From Pseudomonadota bacterium (GTDB lineage: Bacteria; Pseudomonadota; Gammaproteobacteria; Burkholderiales; Burkholderiaceae_D): a stretch of DNA of 11,619 bases. This document shows, piece after piece, positions 5,404 through 11,619 of the stretch. Numbering within the stretch: the stretch's first letter is position 1; each line of letters starts with the position of its first letter. The notes under the pieces are model-generated. The model had not been told where the DNA came from. It made no database searches and was given only the letters and a program-made list of their open reading frames with translations. The DNA is taken from the NCBI GenBank assembly GCA_023409175.1, contig JAEYIG010000054.1, forward strand, positions 1 to 11,619. Reading direction: 5' to 3'. The position numbers and the translations under genes are program-made.

Positions 5404-7446
5404 TTAAACATTCAGATATTCTTCCCTGTAATCCAGCCAGCGCGCAAGATGTTTCGACATGATAGTGTCGCTTTCCGGCAAGCGTCCATTCAACAGATCT
5501 TCCGCAAGCGATGAGGCTTTTTCGATCAGCCCGACATCTTTCTCCAGATCGGCAAAACGGAGCATGGCCTGCCCGGACTGGCGTGCGCCAAGGAATTCTC
5601 CAGGCCCACGGATCTCAAGATCACGCTGGGATATGACAAACCCGTCATTCGTTTGCCGCATGGTCATCAACCGCTTCTTCGCCGTGTCCCCCAGCGGCTT
5701 CTGGTACATAAGAAGACAGACGCTATCGACACTGCCCCGTCCGACACGCCCCCTCAACTGATGAAGCTGCGACAGCCCGAAACGTTCTGCATGCTCAATG
5801 ATCATGAGCGACGCATTCGGAACATCGACCCCCACCTCGATAACCGTAGTCGCAACAAGTACATGAATCCGCTTTTCCAGAAAATCCATCATGACCGCCT
5901 GTTTTTCTGCCGCTTTCATCCTTCCATGAATCAGGCCTACGGTCAGTCCGTTCAATGCTTCCGTCAGAATGGCATGCGTTTCGACTGCCGTCTTTAACTG
6001 CAATGCCTCGGATTCCTCGATCAGGGGGCACACCCAGTAAACCTGTCGTCCATCCAGAGTGGCAGCGTGTATCCGTTCGATGACCTCATCCCTTCGTTCC
6101 TGATCAATCAGGCGCGTCACAACAGGTTTTCTTCCGGGTGGAAGTTTCGCAATTACGGAGACGTCCAGATCGGCATAAAACGTCATCGCCAACGTTCTGG
6201 GAATTGGCGTCGCACTCATCATCAACTGGTGAGGGATGACCGAATCGTCCTTTTCACCCTTATTTCTCAAAACAAGACGTTGCCCGACCCCGAAACGATG
6301 TTGTTCATCAATAACGGCCAGCCCAAGATTGGCAAAACGCACACTATCCTGAATCAGGGCGTGCGTCCCCACAATAAATTGTGCCTGTCCCGATTCGATC
6401 AGTGACAAAACCTCTTCCCTTGCCTTCTTTTTCATACTGCCGTTCAGCCAAACGACGGTGACTCCCAGCGGTTGCATCCACTCATTGATACGCTGGAAAT
6501 GCTGCTCGGCCAGAATCTCGGTAGGGGCCATCATCGTCACCTGAAACCCGTTGTCGATCGCATGACAGGCCGCAATCGCGGCCACAACGGTCTTTCCGCT
6601 TCCGACGTCCCCCTGAAGCAACCGCTGCATCGGCCAGGACTTCCCAAGATCCGCCCTGATTTCGGCAATGACCTTTTCCTGTTCATCCGTGAGCGTAAAA
6701 GGCAAACTCCGGATAAACCGTTTTGTAAGGGCGCCCGTTGCTTTCAGAACATTCGTCTTTTGTCGACGCCGCGCTATCTGTGCACGTCTCATCGACAGTT
6801 GCTGTGCCAGCAATTCGTCAAATTTCATACGTTCCCATGCCGGATGAGTGCGAAGAAGGAGGGCATTTTCATCGGCATCGGCAGGCGGATTGTGCAAATA
6901 GCGGATCGACTCGGCAAAGCCGGGTAAACCCAGGCTGGCCAGGAGAGCGTCAGGCAGCGTATCGGACAAATCGAGCTTGCCAAGCGCTTCATTAATCGTC
7001 TTGCGCAGAAAATTCTGAGATAGGCCTTCACTTGCCGGATAAACCGGTGTCAATGCCGTAGGCAGCGGCGTATTTTCATCGACAATTTTATAAGCGGGAT
7101 GGACCATTTCCATGCCGTTGAAGCCCTGTCTCAGATCTCCCCTTACACGGACCCTTTTGCCAACCGACAGTTGCTTCACCTGACTCATGTAAAAATGCAG
7201 GAAACGCAACACAAGCTGGTTGACGCCGTCAGAAATGAAAACGACCAGTTGCCGTCGTGGCCGGTACTGGATTTCAGATAATGTGATAATTCCTTCAGTC
7301 TGAATATTCCCAATGTGTCGGAACATGGCTTCGGAAAGACTGGTCAGTTTTGTCTCGTCCTCATAACGTAACGGCAAATGAAGGGCCAGCTCCATGTCCG
7401 TATGGATGCCAAGGCGTTCCAGTTTGCTTGTAGTCGTTTTGTTCAA
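5404..7446 (-). CDS. recG: ATP-dependent DNA helicase RecG
   Basis: RecG is a superfamily 2 helicase/translocase that remodels stalled forks and Holliday junctions. Numbered from the TTG at 7446 (680 residues), an N-terminal wedge (OB-fold) domain contains LALHLPLRYEDETKL (about 20-34). The helicase core has Walker A GDVGSGKT (279-286), DEQH in VIDEQHRFG (about 380-383), SATPIPRTLAM (from 411), VLVATTVIEVGVDVP, and LRGRVGRG (564-571). The RecG-specific C-terminal TRG region is RDLEIRGPGEFLGARQSG (608-625). The start is uncertain. The frame stays open to a GTG at 7587 (727 residues), two bases from malQ, but the extra 47 residues look unlike RecG and span a candidate promoter. The TTG yields the usual length but lacks a clear ribosome site. 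Family assignment is very firm. Confidence 0.93.
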   Translation of the reverse strand: MNKTTTSKLERLGIHTDMELALHLPLRYEDETKLTSLSEAMFRHIGNIQTEGIITLSEIQYRPRRQLVVFISDGVNQLVLRFLHFYMSQVKQLSVGKRVRVRGDLRQGFNGMEMVHPAYKIVDENTPLPTALTPVYPASEGLSQNFLRKTINEALGKLDLSDTLPDALLASLGLPGFAESIRYLHNPPADADENALLLRTHPAWERMKFDELLAQQLSMRRAQIARRRQKTNVLKATGALTKRFIRSLPFTLTDEQEKVIAEIRADLGKSWPMQRLLQGDVGSGKTVVAAIAACHAIDNGFQVTMMAPTEILAEQHFQRINEWMQPLGVTVVWLNGSMKKKAREEVLSLIESGQAQFIVGTHALIQDSVRFANLGLAVIDEQHRFGVGQRLVLRNKGEKDDSVIPHQLMMSATPIPRTLAMTFYADLDVSVIAKLPPGRKPVVTRLIDQERRDEVIERIHAATLDGRQVYWVCPLIEESEALQLKTAVETHAILTEALNGLTVGLIHGRMKAAEKQAVMMDFLEKRIHVLVATTVIEVGVDVPNASLMIIEHAERFGLSQLHQLRGRVGRGSVDSVCLLMYQKPLGDTAKKRLMTMRQTNDGFVISQRDLEIRGPGEFLGARQSGQAMLRFADLEKDVGLIEKASSLAEDLLNGRLPESDTIMSKHLARWLDYREEYLNV

Positions 7447-7499
7447 ATCGCATTCAGCCAGAAAGAATTGCCACTTTATTCCATTTTTACACGACTGTT

Positions 7500-7528
7500 T
7501 TGTAAAATCAGTATGGAAATAGTTTAAT
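7500..7528 (+). promoter_or_regulatory. Candidate promoter of malQ
   Basis: TTGTAA (7500-7505) and TTTAAT (7523-7528) are 17 bases apart and match four and five of six sigma-70 positions. Transcription would start near 7535, giving a leader of about 55 bases. No good Shine-Dalgarno sequence precedes the malQ ATG. An alternative -35-like TTGACC (7555-7560) has only a poor -10 (TTTCAT, 7578-7583), which would give an almost leaderless message. Confidence 0.35.
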
Positions 7529-7548
7529 CCGTTATCATAGACCCTGAT

Positions 7549-7576
7549 TTTATATTGACCTGATTCGGGTTCACAA
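7549..7576 (-). promoter_or_regulatory. Candidate promoter of recG
   Basis: On the - strand, TTGTGA (7571-7576) and TATAAA (7549-7554) are 16 bases apart, matching four and five of six consensus positions. Transcription would begin near 7542. If this is the true promoter, the upstream GTG at 7587 is not in the message and recG must start further in, as chosen here. It overlaps the malQ leader, so the two promoters face away from each other across a shared region. Confidence 0.4.
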
Positions 7577-7589
7577 ATTTCATTCACTC

Positions 7590-9098
7590 ATGAAACTGAC
7601 ACGACGGAGCGGCATACTTCTTCATCCCACGTCTTTGCCGGGTCCTTACGGTTCCGGCGATCTGGGTACCGAAGCCTATAATTTTGTCAACTGGCTGGCG
7701 TCAGCACACCAGACTTTGTGGCAAATGCTGCCTTTGGGGGATATTGGCGCCGGAGACTCCCCTTACATGAGTCCTTCCGCATTTGGCGGAAACGTACTGC
7801 TGATCAGCCTGGAAAAATGCCGCGATGCCGGCTGGCTGACGAGCGAAGAGATGATCCCCGATCCCTCTTTCGGGACAGACCATATCCATTACCGAGCTGT
7901 TTCCCATTACCGGCTCGAACGCCTGAAACTGGCGTCAAAACGGTTTTTCGGGTCGGCCCAAACGACTCATTTGCAATCGTTTCTCGATTTTTGCAAAAAA
8001 GCCGACTTCTGGCTGGAAAATTACGCACTTTTCAAATCCATCACGGAAGTCTACAAAAGTGAAGAAACCGGCTGGCAAACCTGGCCACAAGCTTTGGCAC
8101 ATCGGGAAGCCAAAGCCTTGTCCGAATTTGCCGACAGGCATATGGATGAAATCCGTTTCTGGAAATTCTGCCAGTGGTGCTTTCACGAACAATGGTCAGA
8201 ACTGCATGCTTATTGCCATTCCCGGGATATCGACATCATCGGAGACGTCCCCATTTTCGTTTCCCTGAACAGTGCCGACGTCTGGGCGAACCCGGAACTG
8301 TTTGAACTGGATGAAACCGGTTTTCCGACTGCAGTGGCGGGCGTTCCTCCCGACAAGTTCAGTGATGACGGGCAACACTGGGGAAATCCCCTCTATCGCT
8401 GGAAGAGTCATTCCCGTACCGGGTTCAAGTGGTGGGCCAGACGCATGAAATACATGCTGGAATTGTACGATACCGTCCGGCTCGATCATTTTCGCGGTTT
8501 TGAGGCATACTGGGCCATTCCTGCCGACGCAAAAAAACCGTCCGAAGGACAATGGTTGCCGGGGCCGGGAAAAGAATTTTTCGAGGCACTGAAAAAAGAA
8601 ATCGGTTCACTCGATTTTATTGCCGAAGACCTCGGTGTCATCACGCCCGAAGTCAATGAACTCAGGAAAAAATACGAACTGCCCGGCATGCGAATCCTGC
8701 AATTCGCATTTGACCACAATCCAGCCAATCCTTACCTTCCCCACAACTACAAACAGGATACCGTCGTCTATACCGGTACGCATGACAACGACACCACCAG
8801 AGGCTGGTGGGACAAGCTCTCTGAATGGGATCGCGATTTTGTCCGGCGTTACCTCTGCGTCAATGGCGACTGGATCCAGTGGGATTTGATCCGATCGGCC
8901 TGGTCATCGACAGCATCATATGCACTGACGCCTTATCAGGACATTCTGGGCCTTGGATCAGAAGGACGAATGAATACACCCGGAGAAAGCACAGGCGCAT
9001 GGGAATGGCGTTTCTCATGGAATCAGGTTCAGGGCTGGTATTCCGATTACCTTGCCCAAATGACAGAAATATACGGGCGGTCTTATTCTCGCCATTAA
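7590..9098 (+). CDS. malQ: 4-alpha-glucanotransferase (amylomaltase) MalQ
   Basis: MalQ moves alpha-1,4-glucan segments between maltodextrins (GH77) in the cytosol during maltodextrin and glycogen turnover. The 502-residue protein is the compact form, like Thermus amylomaltase, and lacks the long N-terminal extension of E. coli MalQ. Catalytic residues are visible: nucleophile Asp299 in VRLDHFRGFEAYWAIP, acid/base Glu346 in IAEDLGVITPEV, and transition-state Asp399 in GTHDNDTTRGWW. The N-terminal block RRSGILLHPTSLPGPYGSGD (5-24) and DSPYMSPSAFGGN (56-68) are typical. The start follows from this N-terminus. No other glycogen or maltose gene lies in the window, so malQ stands alone between recG and queA. 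A short inverted repeat lies after it. Confidence 0.96.
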   Translation: MKLTRRSGILLHPTSLPGPYGSGDLGTEAYNFVNWLASAHQTLWQMLPLGDIGAGDSPYMSPSAFGGNVLLISLEKCRDAGWLTSEEMIPDPSFGTDHIHYRAVSHYRLERLKLASKRFFGSAQTTHLQSFLDFCKKADFWLENYALFKSITEVYKSEETGWQTWPQALAHREAKALSEFADRHMDEIRFWKFCQWCFHEQWSELHAYCHSRDIDIIGDVPIFVSLNSADVWANPELFELDETGFPTAVAGVPPDKFSDDGQHWGNPLYRWKSHSRTGFKWWARRMKYMLELYDTVRLDHFRGFEAYWAIPADAKKPSEGQWLPGPGKEFFEALKKEIGSLDFIAEDLGVITPEVNELRKKYELPGMRILQFAFDHNPANPYLPHNYKQDTVVYTGTHDNDTTRGWWDKLSEWDRDFVRRYLCVNGDWIQWDLIRSAWSSTASYALTPYQDILGLGSEGRMNTPGESTGAWEWRFSWNQVQGWYSDYLAQMTEIYGRSYSRH

Positions 9099-9148
9099 AC
9101 CCGGATATACTGTCAGCTTCCTGAAAATTGTTTGTCTTTTATTCATTT

Positions 9149-9180
9149 AGGCCATTCAAACAACTGACTGGCCTGTTTTG
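9149..9180 (+). terminator. Possible weak terminator after malQ / before queA
   Basis: AGGCCA (9149-9154) pairs exactly with TGGCCT (9169-9174) around a 14-base loop, followed by GTTTTG. It lies in the 84-bp gap between malQ and queA and ends just before the queA start. The loop is long and the T run short, so it may stop transcription only in part, or act as a leader structure that hides the queA start. No clear Shine-Dalgarno sequence precedes the queA ATG at 9183. Confidence 0.35.
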
Positions 9181-9182
9181 GC

Positions 9183-10214
9183 ATGTATACACTTTCCGAT
9201 TTCGATTTTGAACTACCCGAGGAATTGATTGCGCAATTCCCTTTGCCCGAACGGTCATCTTCACGTCTTTTACTTGCAAATGAAGAAAAAATCGCCGATT
9301 CGCACTTTTACGAACTGATCGACAAACTGTCGGAAGGCGACCTGCTCGTTTTCAACAATACCAAAGTATTGAAAGCCCGCTTTTTCGGTTCAAAAGCGTC
9401 TGGCGGTAAAATCGAAATCCTGATTGAACGCATTCTGGACAATCAAAGAGCCCTTGCCAAAATCCGTGCGTCAAAGTCGCCGAAAGCTGGCAGCAGCATC
9501 CGTATCGACGATCAAATCGACGTCACCGTCACAGGAAGGAACGGGGAATTCTTCATTCTCCAGTTCCCGTCGGATATCTTCAGAATACTGGAGGAGCACG
9601 GTCACTTGCCGCTTCCTCCCTACATTGAAAGGGCAGCCGACTCCTTTGATGAAAAACGGTACCAGACCGTGTTCGCAAAAGAACTGGGAGCCGTTGCCGC
9701 CCCGACTGCGGGACTGCACTTTGATGACGAATTGCTGGAAAAACTCAAACAAAAGGGCGTACGCTTCGCCTATCTCACTCTCCATGTCGGTGCCGGCACC
9801 TTCCAGCCCGTCCGAAGTGAGAACCTGTCTGAACATATCATGCATACGGAGTGGTATACCATTCCGGAAGAAACCGTTTCAGCCGTAAAATCCGCACAGC
9901 AAAATGGTCGAAAAGTGGTTGCCGTCGGCACGACAAGCCTGCGTGCGCTGGAATCGGCGTCACAAACAGGCGAACTGCTTGCCGGAAGCAATGAAACCTC
10001 CCTTTTCATCACCCCCGGTTACACGTTCCAGACCATCAATCACCTGATCACCAATTTCCATTTGCCGAAATCGACGCTGCTCATGCTGGTTTCCGCTTTT
10101 GCCGGATATGATCTGATCAGGAAAGCGTATGCCCACGCCATTGCCGGAAAATACCGTTTCTTCAGCTATGGAGATGCCATGCTGCTGAAATGCATGTCCC
10201 ATAAAAACGGTTGA
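9183..10214 (+). CDS. queA: tRNA preQ1(34) S-adenosylmethionine ribosyltransferase-isomerase QueA
   Basis: QueA transfers and isomerises the ribosyl part of SAM onto preQ1 at tRNA position 34, giving epoxyqueuosine, the step after Tgt. The 343-residue protein is of normal length. Family blocks are all present: the start [18 protein letters not shown] with [24 protein letters not shown] (54-67), AAPTAGLHF (172-180), [13 protein letters not shown] (198-210), [11 protein letters not shown] (248-258), and [20 protein letters not shown] with FAG (286-308). It lies 37 bp upstream of tgt on the same strand, the standard queA-tgt order, so the two are probably one transcript. No queG or queH gene for the last reduction, and no preQ1 synthesis gene, is in the window. 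Confidence 0.97.
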   Translation: MYTLSDFDFELPEELIAQFPLPERSSSRLLLANEEKIADSHFYELIDKLSEGDLLVFNNTKVLKARFFGSKASGGKIEILIERILDNQRALAKIRASKSPKAGSSIRIDDQIDVTVTGRNGEFFILQFPSDIFRILEEHGHLPLPPYIERAADSFDEKRYQTVFAKELGAVAAPTAGLHFDDELLEKLKQKGVRFAYLTLHVGAGTFQPVRSENLSEHIMHTEWYTIPEETVSAVKSAQQNGRKVVAVGTTSLRALESASQTGELLAGSNETSLFITPGYTFQTINHLITNFHLPKSTLLMLVSAFAGYDLIRKAYAHAIAGKYRFFSYGDAMLLKCMSHKNG

Positions 10215-10239
10215 ACCGATTATTCATTCATAGAAATAA

Positions 10240-11379
<1,140 letters not shown>

Positions 11380-11397
11380 GCGATCTCTTTAATATTG

Positions 11398-11423
11398 ACG
11401 GGTTGTCATTTCCCCGTTTTATT
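11398..11423 (+). terminator. Candidate terminator after tgt
   Basis: ACGGG (11398-11402) pairs with CCCGT (11413-11417) around a 10-base loop, followed at once by TTTATT. The short GC-rich stem with a T-rich tail starts 19 bp after the tgt stop. The same bases overlap a longer competing inverted repeat and a TTGACG / TTTATT promoter-like pair (11395-11400 and 11418-11423), so its role is open. Confidence 0.4.
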
Positions 11424-11439
11424 GAAATGACATCATTTC
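11404..11439. repeat. Overlapping inverted repeats between tgt and yajC
   Basis: TGTCATTTC (11404-11412) is the exact reverse complement of GAAATGACA (11424-11432), an unbroken 9-bp stem with an 11-base loop. The right arm is itself part of a second dyad, GAAATGA (11424-11430) and TCATTTC (11433-11439), two bases apart. The left arm lies in the loop of the ACGGG/CCCGT stem. The structures are therefore either mutually exclusive or, for the first two stems, able to form together as a pseudoknot. Confidence 0.6.
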
Positions 11440-11505
11440 ACTTTCGATATTATCAGCAGATTCGGCCAAAACAACGTTATATTTTCCTGCAAACCGCATA
11501 AATGC

Positions 11506-11533
11506 ATGAAAACACAGCGCATAGTGCTAGAAT
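11506..11533 (+). promoter_or_regulatory. Candidate extended -10 promoter of yajC
   Basis: TGCTAGAAT (11525-11533) is an extended -10 element with TAGAAT matching five of six positions; ATGAAA (11506-11511), 16 bases upstream, matches four of six -35 positions. Transcription would begin near 11540, giving a leader of about 30 bases to the yajC ATG. It would allow yajC and the genes after it to be expressed apart from queA-tgt. Confidence 0.55.
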
Positions 11534-11569
11534 CGAGTGTTAAACAAGAAAATCCAAACTGGAGTTGCC

Positions 11570-11619
11570 ATGTTCATTACCAACGCATATGCCCAAACCG
11601 CCGCATCCGGTTTCAGCCT
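11570..11619 (+). CDS. yajC: Preprotein translocase subunit YajC (N-terminal fragment, cut by window end)
   Basis: Only sixteen codons are present, reading MFITNAYAQTAASGFS, which is the usual start of betaproteobacterial YajC (MFIxNAYAQ). YajC is a small single-span membrane protein that associates with SecDF in the Sec translocon. GGAG at 11561-11564, five bases before the ATG, is a good ribosome site. Its place right after tgt fits the common tgt-yajC-secD-secF order, so secD and secF are expected beyond the edge. The call rests on the short N-terminus plus position. Confidence 0.82.
   Translation, partial: MFITNAYAQTAASGFS

Noticed and set aside
5653..6927. Several + strand open frames of 80-151 codons opposite recG
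   Set aside because: All lie antisense to conserved helicase motifs and their translations show no domain pattern.
11398..11432. preQ1 riboswitch near tgt, suggested by the possible pseudoknot
   Set aside because: It lies after tgt rather than before a queuosine gene, and it lacks the short A-rich tail and sequence pattern of preQ1-I aptamers as I know them. The topology alone is not enough.

Overview
The window looks like chromosomal housekeeping DNA from a betaproteobacterium, most likely Oxalobacteraceae and possibly Oxalobacter. This is inferred from the protein families present (a PP0621-type zinc-ribbon protein, a YqjD/YqjE/YqjK-like membrane trio, UbiA, and the queA-tgt-yajC order) and from a base composition that appears close to half GC, low for the family. 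No search was run, so the genus is tentative. There are thirteen complete protein genes and the start of a fourteenth. I see no tRNA, rRNA, CRISPR array, insertion sequence or phage gene.

Left part (1-2453). The + strand carries yggT and yggU, which overlap by four bases. They converge on ampD (- strand), a cytosolic muropeptide-recycling amidase. A GNAT acetyltransferase reads away from ampD on the + strand, and its 3' end overlaps the 3' end of a small zinc-ribbon membrane protein on the - strand.

Middle (2454-7589). yggS (PLP homeostasis) reads right. It converges on a leftward block that, in transcription order, is recG, ubiA, then three small membrane proteins resembling E. coli YqjD, YqjE and YqjK. 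recG and ubiA are 41 bp apart and may be co-transcribed. The yqj-like trio has its own candidate promoter.

Right part (7590-11619). malQ (4-alpha-glucanotransferase) diverges from recG. It is followed by queA and tgt, the last-stage queuosine genes, and then the first codons of yajC, which normally leads into secD-secF. QueA and Tgt work in one pathway: Tgt places preQ1 in the tRNA anticodon, and QueA then adds the epoxycyclopentanediol group.

No clear new biological system is present. The points most worth checking are non-coding: overlapping inverted repeats between tgt and yajC that could form an H-type pseudoknot or switch between hairpins; two perfect 8-bp inverted repeats in the divergent promoter region before yggS; and the recG/malQ divergent start, where the longest recG frame would begin only two bases from malQ. 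The gene order is also of interest, with malQ between recG and queA and no oxyR between recG and ubiA.
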